Shown piece by piece: positions 8,439 to 18,627 of a stretch of DNA of 28,311 bases (within the stretch, counting starts at the first letter, position 1; each line of letters begins with the position of its first letter). Position numbers and translations under genes: made by a program. The notes under the pieces are model-generated. The model worked only from the letters and a program-made list of their open reading frames with translations, ran no database searches and was not told the origin of the DNA. The stretch lies in assembly GCA_025201805.1 (NCBI GenBank), contig MU619244.1:354889-383199 (forward strand), in the 5' to 3' direction. Source of the DNA: Parasitella parasitica (lineage: Eukaryota; Mucoromycota; Mucoromycetes; Mucorales; Mucoraceae).

Positions 8439-10223
8439 TTAGAAGACCTGTTCATCAGTTTTTCTCTTTTGACCAGCTCTAGCTTTAGGGCCCCAGTTAG
8501 TGGTTGGGTTAATCTGGTAACGCACTAAATGTTCAGATTTGGACTCGGCTATCGCCTTGGGATGCCTTGTGAAATCAACGTCAATTGTAGATTCTTTGGC
8601 AAGAATCGTTCTCGCAGGTGAGTTTTCTGCAATGTTATCCATCACAACAGGATTCTTCTTGACCCAAGCTCTCATGATATCCCAAACAACAGTCGATGGA
8701 GCATCGGTTTTAATAGACTGCTTACCAGCATGGGATGCAGACACTTGATAACCAGCATTTAAAATAGCAGAAAAAAGATCTACAATGGGGATACTATTAC
8801 AATGGAGAGTACCACACAACCTTCCTAATGTCCAATAAAAGGGGACATGGATTTCTTCCTTGATAACCGATAACATGCCTCTCATACGTTTAGCAGTACC
8901 ATAGTTTGATTCGTTTTCCTCTACATGTTTCAGCATCTTGACTACAAATTCATCATCGTGGATTTTATCACCCCAAATGGGGCCACCAATATGATGTGTG
9001 TTGTTACAGTTTTCACAAAGACTGTTAACAGAGGGACCAGTAGCAAGAGTATACTTTTCACCACCATTGTCTTTTACACTCATTCTACCAAGGGATTGTG
9101 TAGAATAAGCATGGCAGCCTAGGCATTCGTAAACAATCGCCATTTTGCTGGCAGACTTTTTGACTTCTTTGGGAGATGTATACACACGGACAAATACTCG
9201 CAAGTAGAAATCGATGCTACAAGATACAAGGGGAACGATGTGGCGCTTATAACGACCAGCTGAAGTTTGCAGCATTTGCAAGACTAAACGAAGTGCCATT
9301 TCGTGAGGGAACATGTACTTCAATGGCATACCACCATATTTGCCGAAACTTTTTTTTTTTAAAAAAAAAAAAGGTTGGTAAAATATCATCATATCAAGGC
9401 AGCTACATCTTACCAAGTTTCCGGATGCATAGAGCCAGCAAGAATAGCTAGATCAGTACAAGTAACACATAATAAACCACCTTCCGCGACAGCTTGAACG
9501 GCGCCGTCGACAAAAGGTGCAGCACTTCCATAAGGATCCAAATCAACAACATCAAACTTTTTATCAGTACCAACACAATCATACATGACACGCATAGCAT
9601 CTCCATGATTAGGCTTTACTAAATCCTCAGTCAATCCATTGTATTTCACGTTGCGTTTGATAGCCTCCATTGCGTCCAATTCGATATCGTTACAAACTAC
9701 TTGTTTCAATCTAGGAATTTCTTTGGCATAGCGGATAGACCTCAGACCGCTGGCAGCAAGTGCTTCAAGGATTACCAAATCATTGGAAGTTTTAACATGA
9801 TCCAAAGACTAACGACTAGTTTAATAATTTTTGGCAGTTTTTGATCCCACTCGTTTGTTGCTAACCTTTTGCAATTTCTCGATAGATTCCTCGTCTAAAT
9901 CAACGCTTAATCACTATTTTACAGCCCAAAAATATCACGCAAATACCTTTAGCATTTGCAAGCTTTTTCTCAATACGATTAGCTTTTTCTTGATTGTAAA
10001 TCTCACTCCAGGTACGGATGGCAGCAATCGACATGTCACGATTAAATTGTTGGACAGGATTATAGAAGACTTCATTTTTCTTTGGGAAAAGGATTGTAGC
10101 TTTTCCTTCTGTCACGGTGTTGTATTGAGTGATATCAATTTCATTAGTTGCTGAAGACATTGCTTTGAGAGTGTTATATCCAATGGTGCTATTATGAGCA
10201 AGACGAACTAGAGTCCTTTTCAT
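8439..10223 (-). CDS. TRM1: tRNA (guanine26-N2)-dimethyltransferase Trm1
   Basis: Four exons, 9947-10223, 9866-9894 (29-nt microexon), 9414-9808 and 8439-9348, give 536 residues (the yeast enzyme is slightly longer). Introns are 52, 57 and 65 nt. The microexon restores [10 protein letters not shown] before [13 protein letters not shown]-binding motif I is [13 protein letters not shown] (about 117-127), the acidic loop is CNDIELDAM, and catalytic motif IV is [13 protein letters not shown] (DPYG 193-196). The C-terminal domain has two CxxC pairs (YECLGC and LCENC), which bind zinc in this family. The enzyme makes m2,2G at position 26 of cytosolic and mitochondrial tRNAs. The first Met opens a basic, acid-free segment ([20 protein letters not shown]) and a second Met at 22 starts [10 protein letters not shown], which fits the dual mitochondrial/nuclear isoforms known in yeast. 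The start lies 75 bp downstream of the PTRHD1 stop. Confidence 0.96.
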
Positions 10224-10298
10224 ATACACTTGCTTAAAAAACTTTTTTTTTTTATTAATTTGTAGTCCCTCGATTTCCCATCAACGCTTTTGGACTGC

Positions 10299-10857
10299 TT
10301 ATCTGTATAGGGAGCAGGATTTCTTGAAGGCCTCCAAAACTTCTGGGTCTCTGGATCGCAAAGGAGCTGTAGCCAACGCAGTTGCGATATTTTCAGGTTG
10401 TTCAATCCATTTTTTGAACGGGATTTGGTGTTTAGTAAGAACTGTGGCCAGTTTTTCCAATGAACCCTCGTTTTTGGTCTACATTTTCAACTGAGAAAAT
10501 GTCATTACTGTTAGAAATGTAAAACTCTACCTCTAGTACTACTTTGTGCATATTGTCTAAATCTGAAAGATACTCTTTGGTTGACTCATCTTCGCGCGTG
10601 ATGTGCAAAACTGCAGTAGCGGCATGGCAAGCTTGTGTCATTACACTTTTATTGTTGCATATTAGTAAAATGCTTACAACGTCAACCAGGCTTTTTTTTT
10701 TTGTCCAATTTACCTCCCAGTTGGCCATTGAAGCTTCTATAAACGAACGATTTATCATATAGTAACCAGTAAAAATAAATCCAACATCCTTCTATACCTT
10801 TGCAAGATCCTTTCGGACGACAATAAACATGGTCAAGGGTTCTACCACAGCAGCCAT
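10299..10857 (-). CDS. PTRHD1-like protein, peptidyl-tRNA hydrolase 2 (PTH2) family
   Basis: Four exons, 10798-10857, 10714-10736 (23-nt microexon), 10531-10645 and 10299-10478, give 125 residues with introns of 61, 68 and 52 nt. The N-terminus MAAVVEPLTMFIVVRKDL is the first PTH2 strand. The microexon encodes KLQWPTG, and SVMTQACHAATAVLH is the hallmark helix of the family. MHKVVLE and FKKWIEQPENIATALA match human PTRHD1 (C2orf79) closely. PTH2 enzymes cleave peptidyl-tRNA or act as ubiquitin-pathway adaptors; the PTRHD1 branch is poorly characterised and its hydrolase activity is uncertain. The last acceptor is TGTAG before ACC, because the nearer TTCTCAG would run into a stop. The gene shares a 136-bp divergent promoter with the Dad3-like gene. 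Confidence 0.92.
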
Positions 10858-10993
10858 AATCCTCTAGGTTCAATTTAATATGCTAAATGTTTAGAACACA
10901 AAGGAAAAAAAAGGATATTGGATGTCACAGCAATGCCATTCCTTTTAATTCTCGCGTCAGTGTTTACGTGTTTAATATCTCTTTCAAGCTGCA
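10858..10993. promoter_or_regulatory. Bidirectional promoter region between PTRHD1 and DAD3
   Basis: Only 136 bp separate the two divergent start codons, so both promoters must lie here. No clear TATA box is seen; an A-rich stretch lies at about 10902-10913. Confidence 0.55.
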
Positions 10994-11254
10994 ATGAAAA
11001 CTTACGAGGAAGCCATTATATCTGAAACAGAACGTCTCGTAGAGAATATCAAGAAGCTGAATGGACTAGTTGAGAGAGTGAATAATCAAGAAGTGACTCA
11101 TACGATTGAAGTTCTTCGACAAGTTGAACAGAAGATATCACTTGTGGACACCTTTTTCCGGTCATCCATGTACAAGAACAAATTACACGAGAACGAAGAG
11201 ATATTAACAAATAGACCTAGCTTTAAAGATTTGCCAAATAACACTTCTTCATGA
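10994..11254 (+). CDS. DAD3: DASH/DAM1 kinetochore complex subunit Dad3-like
   Basis: A single exon encodes 86 residues, mostly helical. MKTYEEAIISETERLVENIKK starts a coiled coil, and EVLRQVEQKISLVDTFFRSS with MYKNKL resembles the conserved Dad3 C-terminal helix (in yeast [24 protein letters not shown]). The length equals that of typical fungal Dad3 (about 85-95). In ascomycetes DASH forms a ring on microtubules and couples kinetochores to plus ends, and Dad3 is one of its small structural subunits. The tail after about residue 68 is polar and unconserved. The identification rests on pattern and length, so another small coiled-coil protein remains possible. It is convergent with the gene at 11455-12124. 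Confidence 0.65.
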   Translation: MKTYEEAIISETERLVENIKKLNGLVERVNNQEVTHTIEVLRQVEQKISLVDTFFRSSMYKNKLHENEEILTNRPSFKDLPNNTSS

Positions 11255-11454
11255 AAACTACAGAATGATACATAATAATGAAGCAGTAGTGCACCACCCT
11301 TACTTAAAGATATACCAAGTGATGCCAGTACCAGTTCAAGCTAATCAATAAAGTTAAACAATGATATATGGCATTTTAGCTTACAAAAAGCTGTTATTTA
11401 TTTAAGAAAAAGAAACGCATTGACAGAAATATGTAAAGGTTTTCAGAGATGTGT

Positions 11455-12124
11455 TTATTTCTCTTCAGTAGCCTCAGCTTTGTCTTCCTTCTTGTCTTCC
11501 TTCTTTTCGTCCTTGTCTTCTTTCTTTTCGTCCTTCTTGTTCTTAGGGTTTGCAGGAGATTTGCTCCAGTTTTGGGCCTACAGAAAGGAGAAAAAGCTTT
11601 GGTTAATCCTCACGCTGTAGAACGTGTTCAGTGTGTTATATTTACAGCCTGCTTAAAAGCCTATTGTAAAAGAAGAAGGGGTATTAGCGACTGTTTAATA
11701 CCAATGATTTAACAATAAAATTTTTCTCATATTTTGAAAAAAAAAAAAAAAAAAAAAGAAAAATACACGCGAAGTTGTGAAAAAGCGCAACATTCTAGGG
11801 TTAACAAGAATGCTCCCATTCAACACACTGAGAGATGTAGTAAAAGGTTGTCAATTGAGGGTAAAGAAACTTACATCCTTGTGAGTAATACCAGTTTGTT
11901 CTGCCTTAACCTTGGCAAGTTCAGTCTAATAAACCATTTTGATTAATATCAATTGGCCATTAAAAACCTTCCCATATTACCTTCATGAACTTATTGTAAG
12001 GGGACATCTGCTTGGCTATTATCCAAGAGTGGGGAGTTTTTTTTTTAGCGACACGCTTTTTTGGCGTAAAAAGTAGGTTATAATAAAACTTACCAGGCTT
12101 CTTTGTAATCTTCTCTTTGGCCAT
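11455..12124 (-). CDS. Small YABBY/HMG-like chromatin protein with Lys/Asp/Glu tail
   Basis: Five exons, 12094-12124, 11981-12015, 11875-11925, 11646-11660 (a 15-nt microexon, AFKQA) and 11455-11577, give 84 residues. Introns are 78, 55, 214 and 68 nt. The core KQMSPYNKFMK-TELAKVKAEQ-TGITHKD-AFKQAAQNW-SKSPANPKN has the arrangement of the YABBY/HMG-box-like domain found in small fungal proteins (YNxFM, HK, AxxxW, PxNPK). The tail is an alternation of KKDEKKEDKDEKKEDKKEDK, ending EATEEK. I infer a nuclear DNA-binding or architectural role from the family; no specific target is known. The third intron is unusually long and contains a run of 21 A (plus strand, 11737-11757). Confidence 0.85.
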
Positions 12125-13324
12125 TATGATAAAAGTATATTTAGAGTTTTATGGTTTGATAAATGTAGTTTTTAAATAAAAAGAATATGTTTTTTATATA
12201 AAAGATTAACAAGTAAAAAGGAAGATTATATGAAAATTTCTCGTTTTTAACCTTGGCTATTTTAAAAAAAAAAATACAAGCTAATCGTTTTGCCACCAAC
12301 TGGGGAAGTAGCCAATAACCTACGGGTGTTCCCTAAAAGTGAATCTAATTTTTCACAAAAGCCGTCAGTTTATTATGACATGGGAAGTTGGTTCATGCTT
12401 GTGAAAAGGATTTGCACTGCAACACTTGAAGTGACTTAAGGAGTCAATCAGCTTTTTAAAACGCTTGTTACAAACATTCAATATTACTCTCCATGAAAGA
12501 GTATGACTAAACTGAGGCGAAAGCATTGGATGTTGAAATAATTCGGTGGCGAAATATGTTCAGAAGATAAGTATACTTACCTCCCAAGCCGTATTGGAGG
12601 CATTTTAACAGCCCTCGTGTTCAACATAATGTTCCTCTTTATGCTTTTATTATAGATATATCATCATCCCATCTTTTAGGCGTCTAAGACTTTTAGATGT
12701 AAATCTTCTGCTCTCCGAATTACGCCAAATAAACATAACGACAAAGCAGCCACTTTAAATCAAGGCCAAATGTTCATCTCGTCTTTTAGAGAAATATTCT
12801 GTTGTACGTTCAATTTTTTAATCTAAACCTGTAAAACTATATCAATAATGCACACATTTGATTGTAAATGCATAAAAATTGGGTTTTACTGACATGACTA
12901 ATATTGCCTCTTAAGTTCCTGTTAGAGATTGAAAGCCTCCAAATACTATGAAATGGCAACATTGTCTTCACATTTTAAAGTATTGAAAAATTTTCATACC
13001 TGAAGCTTTTCAGGAGACCCGAGATGCTTGCATGATAACAAACCCACACACAGAATTTAAAGCGGGATTTAATTTTTATATAGTTGAGGTTGATGATCAA
13101 TGGTAAAAAAAAGCTGGCAATGATTGGGTATTGTGTTGGTAAGTTGGTAAGTTAGTTCGCAGTCCTAGGGCTTAAAAAGCAAGAATTACTGCTAAAATAA
13201 AAAGTTATCGAGTTACGTTGTACGGTCACATCTATATTGTAAGCATTCAGGGCGAAAAGCCTACTTCTAATCTTTGAGAAATCATTTTTTAAATTATGAT
13301 TTATTACTTCGCCTTTACAAGATA
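12125..13324. other. Gene-free stretch upstream of the YABBY-like gene
   Basis: This is AT-rich sequence with stops in all frames and no exon I can support. The first few hundred bases are the likely promoter of the YABBY-like gene. Confidence 0.5.
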
Positions 13325-13590
13325 TGCTCCGAAGCTGCCATTGCTATTGGCTCAAACAAAGGTGATATAGGTCTGATGCCGAGAATCAAGTTCATCAGCT
13401 TGGTCACCGAAAGATTATGCCCAGTTGACTTTCAAAGGGGTGATTTCCCATAAGATTAGCATTTGGCATGGCCATTAACAAGGCACAAGGTTCAACACTC
13501 AGCTCTGTAAGTTTATATTTGCCATGCCATGTTTTTTGTCATGGTCAACTGTATGTACCTTTGTCCTGTGTCTTGGAAGTTGTTGTCTTC
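13325..13590 (+). pseudogene. Remnant of Helitron/PIF1-type helicase C-terminal end
   Basis: One frame gives SNKGDIGLMPRIKF ... ERLCPVDFQRG. After a one-base frameshift near 13440 it continues as FPIRLAFGMAINKAQGSTL and LYLPCHVFCHGQLYVPLSCV. This is the end of the PIF1-type helicase domain seen in Helitron Rep/helicase proteins, where motif VI normally reads QLYVALSRV. The frameshift and the Cys in place of the arginine-finger Arg make it a pseudogene. No Rep domain or upstream helicase motifs are found in the window. Confidence 0.8.
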
Positions 13591-14390
13591 TGAGAAGTTT
13601 TTGTACAATCCCATTAAATAAATAAGTGCTTGGCATGTAGAATGAGATTTTGCTTATTTTGTTTAATTATCTTTGTGTTAAATGGGAGCCCGCTGCAGGC
13701 GCGAATTGTGCACCCTCCCCCCCCCCCCTTGGAACGAAGGTCGAAAAGATCACCGCGAAGATCGAGTCTTTTTCACCGTTGTTCAGCGAAGACAGCTCGT
13801 ATCTTAGCCACATGATAATGCTACTTATTTGATTTCATATCTAGAGGTATAAAATTTAGTTGAGTAATCTGCGATCAAAAGAAAATGTGTTTCTTGGCTA
13901 AAGTCCATGATCTGTCTAGTCTTACCTAATCAAGACAATTTAATATTGATTTCGATGCAAAATGGAATGTTTTCAACTTACATAGATTAGTAAAAAGTTT
14001 GCAATTCTTTAACTTTTAATTTGAGAAATTGCGTTTTTAATCCGTTTGCCGTGTGGATCTTCTTGAAGAATTGCTGAAAATCGATGATTATTAATCACGC
14101 ATTTTTTTCAGTTAGCAAGTACGAATTCTTGGAAAACATCTTATGCAGTCTTGAGCATTTGAATTGACTAAAAAGGCCATCAACCATACTACGTTAGTTG
14201 TGAAAAGAGGCCCGTTGACCATAATAATCTGATATATGGGCGTTTTGCAAAAACACTCTGGCAGCAGCTGTACAATCAGCAGAGTTTTGGAGTTATGTGT
14301 AGTAATATCTTGGTTGAAGTTTTTACTTTTACCATGCGGCTGCTATTTTTTCCTGTTATGCAGGTAGTACCAAATAGATAACTATATTAA
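13591..14390. other. Gene-free stretch with GC-rich pocket, possible Helitron 3' flank
   Basis: Bases about 13688-13812 are much richer in GC than their surroundings and contain a C run near 13715-13728. An imperfect hairpin (CGAGTCTT ... AAGACAGCTCG, about 13763-13800) is followed by TATCTTAG. Helitrons end in a hairpin plus CTRR, so this could be the element's 3' end, but the fit is loose. The rest holds nothing recognisable. Confidence 0.25.
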
Positions 14391-15350
14391 TCACCAAAAA
14401 CTGCTGAACACAAGAAAAATCTTGAAACACATCAGAACAAGTTTACTGAATGGAAGTATTGCTTCAACATGCTCTGCTAGAGCCACAATTTTTATTTGAG
14501 TGCGTCTTTTGATCAACTTGGAACATTTTTCTGACGTATATGGTATATGGGGGATAATGAACTTTAGATGTACCAAAAACATTTTATACATCAATTAGTG
14601 GAATCGCTTGCTTGTGTTTTTTTTTGTTTTTTTTGTTTTTACAAAAGTCTGTAACATGAGGTGATCTGCAGAGACGAGCTCACTGAAACCAATCAAACCA
14701 ATATTTGTTGCCACTTGGAGATCACAAATCATAGTTGTCTTGCCACCATTCAGATTTTGAGGACAGCAGACAATCTTGCACACGACAGTACTCAAATTTC
14801 ATTTCAAGACACCATTCTTATCACAAACCAGTTGCTTTTCTGTTCTTGGAAGCAGCTGCGATACCTCTTGGTCTAGTTGCATTCATATGCTAACATATCG
14901 TTGCTTGTTGACGCTAATGTTGCAAGAAATTGTTTTAGACTGCGCATGGCTTGCTTGCGAACGTGCCAGGCATTTGTACGCCAGTTTTTAATGAAAAAAA
15001 TCATGTTAGTGGACTTGCAACAAGAACAAACAGTGAGGAAACTGATTTGGCCTCTTTACAAGATGCTGGTGGCACTTCTTTAGCCTCCTTTTTCGTGTCA
15101 CTCTCTCCTTTTGTCGTTGCTTCAATGTCTTTGTGTTTGCTGTCTTCTTTCTACTGGATAACAAGGCGTTGTCCATCAAGTCAGATTTTAATTCATATCT
15201 CAGAATCTTGTCATTCCTACCCTGCTCCAGCTTCTCAAGTGAAATGTCACTATCACTCAAGGCAGCGAGAGATTGGAAGCGGTTTACTGATGAAAAGAGC
15301 GTTTGATTTGAACATCACACGCTGCTTGCAGTAGTAAATATTCCTGGATT
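14391..15350 (-). pseudogene. Unassigned decayed coding-like region
   Basis: Minus-strand open stretches (about 15006-15290, with a Lys/Arg-rich ERVTRKRRLKK segment; 14595-14795; 14391-14594) follow one another in different frames, as in an old transposon gene broken by frameshifts. No conserved motif is recognised, so the family is not named. The region could also be chance open sequence. Confidence 0.25.
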
Positions 15351-16023
15351 CGTCCTTTAGGATACCTTGTCTTCACTTGCGTTATTTTCGATCGGTTTGA
15401 AACTTTGACTAACAGTGCTATCAGTATTGTGGTTCCCAAGCTTCAATGTTTTCTCTTTTCATTAAATGAGCGACCTGTTTCACCCAATTCATTGCTATGA
15501 TGTGCATTTATCTTTTTCTTTCATCACTTCCATGATTTGAAAATAATTCTAGTAGAAATGCATGAGTTATTAAGCGAGTCTTGATTGTTGAGGTGGCCTA
15601 ACCCATGCCTGTTGTAACTGTGCATAGATCTAGAAGAGTTGTACCGTAGTAATGGGATCATTTTTTGGCTTGAATATTTTATATTCAGGTCTTGAATTGA
15701 GGTTTGTTATTGGCCAACAACAGACGCATAGTGTCTTCGACGGATGTCACAGCCAGAAAAACTCGCTATATACTTTATCAAAAAACTTCCTTGCAACAAA
15801 GAAAAATGCACACCAAATACACCATTATGCATTGATTTTTCCCAGTACTAGGGCCGTCCGTACCACATTGGACATCAGAGTAAGTATATCACATAACCAA
15901 GACAACCAGAGTACCAATGAAATCTAAATCTTCAAATGACGCAAATCTGGCTTCACTCACCGCATGTGAGAAAAAAAGGTGATTCAAGCTGAATTCAGTT
16001 TGTCACTCTTTTATTTTCTCGAC
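15351..16023. other. Gene-free stretch upstream of the RING/TRAF gene
   Basis: No gene is supported. It includes a short unremarkable ORF at 15652-15927 and the likely promoter and 5' UTR of the gene starting at 16024. Confidence 0.45.
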
Positions 16024-17423
16024 ATGATGAATGAGTTGGACGTCGACCTGAGAACTATTCGTTTTGTCAATACCATTAATGACAACTTGATATGCTGCAT
16101 ATGCCAAAACCCCTTCATTGACCCAGTTATATCTCGCTGTGGGTAAGTAGTATTGTTGGTGTTTCTTTTTCTGTGGTGTCTGAATGCATTTTTATTAGTC
16201 ATACTTTTTGTCAGCATTGTATTTTCCAAGCATTAGAAGCCTCGTCTGTATGTCCTATCGATAGGGCAGCACTTGAAAAGGACGACCTTGAGCCAGCGGC
16301 CAAGATCATTTGCAACATGGTGAATGAATTGCCTGCATACTGTCCTCGACATGAACAAGGATGTTCTCATATAGGACAGCGACAGTTTATTGAATTACAT
16401 GTAAAAAAAGATTGTGAATACACTGTTGCACCGTGCGAATTAGAGGAATGCAAAGAGTTGTTATTGAAGAAGGATTTGCAAATACATACAGAAACCTGCA
16501 AGTATAGAATTATGGAATGCAATATGTGTAAAAAAAAGCTGCGTGCATTTGAGCTTGATGTAGGCCATTCGCTTCCCATGCATCAGTGCGGACTATAGCT
16601 AATTCAACTTGAATGTAGGATCACTTTAACCTCTGTCCTTCCGAAATCATTACATGCCAGTACTGCGAAACCTCACGCCCGAGATCTGAACACGTTTCAC
16701 ATATCGACGATTGTCCTCAATTCAAAGTGAAGTGCACCCATGAAGAATTTGGGTGTCTCTGGTCAGACCAACGACAAAAATTGCCAGCCCATTTGGCAAC
16801 ATGTCCCTTTGAATCTATCAAAAACTACCTGCGTATACAGAAACAATCTGAAACGATGCTTCTGAACGAACTACGGCATGCGCATCGGGAAAACGAAGCA
16901 TTGAAAAGACAGCAGTCTGAGTCACGACAGCACATTGAGACACTTACACATCGCTTAAATGTGATGTTTCCTGGCCATTTTGTGACAGATCCAGATATAC
17001 CAGAGGAAGCGCTCAATGAATCAGTCTTAGCGGAAAATCAACGCCTGAATAATGAGTTGGAGACATTGTCTGCTAACATTGCTTCTCTGGAATTAAAGCA
17101 AAACATGGCTCTAATGACAGAAACTTTCCGTCTTCAAGAGGAAATGCAGAGTCTGAGAGGGATATGTCATGGGCTTCGAATGCAAATGCATTATATTATG
17201 ATGGATCGCAAGACATCTGCTACTACCAACGCTTCGGCGAGCGGTGCTGCTGGTGGCACTGGAAACACTGCGAGAGGTGGGAGCGATTCTAGTGGGACGA
17301 ATGCAATGAATAGGATGCGGACATGGCTAGGTTTGTGTTATTATCATATTTATCTGTTCAATCTAACTCTATTCGAATTTAGATCCCACTTCGTCTGGCC
17401 CAAAACAAGAAACCAAATTATAA
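16024..17423 (+). CDS. RING finger/TRAF-type zinc finger E3 ubiquitin ligase-like protein
   Basis: Four exons, 16024-16142, 16199-16559, 16619-17330 and 17383-17423, give 410 residues, with introns of 56, 59 and 52 nt (the last has a TCTAAC branch site). A RING-HC domain opens the protein: C24-x2-C27-x11-C39-x-H41-x2-C44-x2-C47-x10-C58-x2-D61, the C3HC3D form seen in TRAF-like ligases. TRAF-type zinc fingers follow (about 85-245; CPRHEQGC, CEYTVAPCELEEC, CNMCKKKL, CQYCETS, CTHEEFGCLW), then a coiled coil (about 250-345) and a Gly/Ser/Ala-rich tail. No TRAF/MATH domain is present. By family it should recruit an E2 and ubiquitylate a partner bound by the zinc fingers or coiled coil; the substrate is unknown. 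ATG at 16024 is followed at once by a second ATG, and either could be used. Confidence 0.93.
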
Positions 17424-17642
17424 GCATATTTTTCGATTTAATTACAAATTACAATTTCTCTTAATCAAATACCCATCAAATAAAGCATTATCCTGTATTA
17501 GTAACATCAAAATACTTGACACTGAACTGTGAAGCAAATGACAATTAAAAGCAGGGTCATCAAGCCACCCCGCAAAATTATCCAGGTCCCAGAATTAAAA
17601 AAAAAGCATGCCTTTCTTTATTTCTATTCCACATACAAATTA

Positions 17643-18608
17643 ATGGCAACTGCAGAAAAAGCTACCCTTGTGTTGGGAGGTGCTGCACTTGGTGTAGTTT
17701 CCTTTGCAGCCTACCAAAAGTTTACACAAAAGCCTGTTGCCGTTCGACCAGCTGTTGTTCCTGTCAGCAAACCTCCACCACCACTACCCACTACTATAGG
17801 CCCATCCGTAGGCAACATGGAAAAAGCCAAAACCATCCTGCCATTCGGCTTTCCCGGGCCTGTCAATGACATTATTTACCGGAGTGCCTATGTTACTTCA
17901 TACAATCGTCGTGATCGTAACCCCAACTGGGTCGCCGAGCATTTGACTGCAGCCAGTCTAAAAAGAGGAGATGATGTAGATCGCCAGAAATCAACATTCA
18001 AAGAAGACGGTCAAATTCCTGCACAATTCCAAGCAAAACTCAATGATTACTTTAGAAGTGGGTTTGATCGTGGTCATATGGTGCCTGCTGCTGATGTTAA
18101 AAATAGCCAAATTTCCATGAACGAAACCTTCTTTTTAACCAATATTGCACCCCAAGTAGGCGAAGGGTTCAACAGAGATTATTGGGCTCATCTCGAGCAC
18201 TTTTGCCGTCAACTTACTACGAAATTCACTGATGTGTACGTATTTACTGGACCCTTGTATTTACCTCACCAGGAAGCAGATGGCAAATTCTATGTCAAAT
18301 ATCAAATGATTGGCAACCCTCCTAACGTTGCCGTGCCAACGCATTTCTACAAGGTCATTTTAACACATCATCAAGGCAAATACAGTGTTGGCGCATTTGT
18401 GTTGCCCAACCAGCCAATTCCTGATCAAACACCTTTGACTGCATTCCAAGTTCCTTTGAATGCTGTCGAAAGAGGCGCTGGACTTACCTTCTTTGACCGC
18501 ATGGATAAGAATGCTTTACCCAACTTGTGTCATGAAACAGAATGTAAACTTGTCATTCGCCAATTTGATAATGCTCAAAAAAATGTACAAAAATTGCCAT
18601 CCAAGTAG
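17643..18608 (+). CDS. NUC1: Mitochondrial nuclease NUC1 (endonuclease G family)
   Basis: A single exon of 321 residues from the ATG at 17643 (yeast Nuc1 is 329). A hydrophobic segment (about 7-25, ATLVLGGAALGVVSFAAY) anchors it to or targets it to mitochondria, followed by a Pro-rich linker (40-55). The DNA/RNA non-specific endonuclease domain carries the DRGHMVPAAD motif (DRGH 142-145, general base H145) and the metal-ligand Asn in FLTNIAPQ (N168). The enzyme degrades DNA and RNA; in fungi it acts in mitochondrial recombination and turnover and in cell death. The frame stays open upstream to 17529 and an in-frame ATG exists at 17538, but the region before 17643 is Lys-rich and unlike the family. 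The stop lies only 19 bp from the stop of the convergent kinesin-like gene. Confidence 0.96.
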   Translation: MATAEKATLVLGGAALGVVSFAAYQKFTQKPVAVRPAVVPVSKPPPPLPTTIGPSVGNMEKAKTILPFGFPGPVNDIIYRSAYVTSYNRRDRNPNWVAEHLTAASLKRGDDVDRQKSTFKEDGQIPAQFQAKLNDYFRSGFDRGHMVPAADVKNSQISMNETFFLTNIAPQVGEGFNRDYWAHLEHFCRQLTTKFTDVYVFTGPLYLPHQEADGKFYVKYQMIGNPPNVAVPTHFYKVILTHHQGKYSVGAFVLPNQPIPDQTPLTAFQVPLNAVERGAGLTFFDRMDKNALPNLCHETECKLVIRQFDNAQKNVQKLPSK

Positions 18609-18627
18609 ATAAAGACTCAACAAGAAA

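Noticed and set aside
10479-10530. Alternative PTRHD1 acceptor TTCTCAG at about 10492
   Set aside because: Using it puts a TAG in frame after three codons, whereas the TGTAG acceptor gives the expected family sequence.
14595-14795. Minus-strand ORF with a GGKTT string suggesting a Walker A motif
   Set aside because: There is no GxxxxGK[ST] context, no Walker B, and neighbouring frames are broken; the match is too short.
15652-15927. 91-codon plus-strand ORF
   Set aside because: It has no recognisable motif, its composition matches the surrounding non-coding DNA, and it has no plausible splice partners.
17529-17642. N-terminal extension of NUC1 in the same frame
   Set aside because: The extension is Lys-rich and unlike the family; the Met at 17643 directly opens the hydrophobic targeting segment and gives the normal length.
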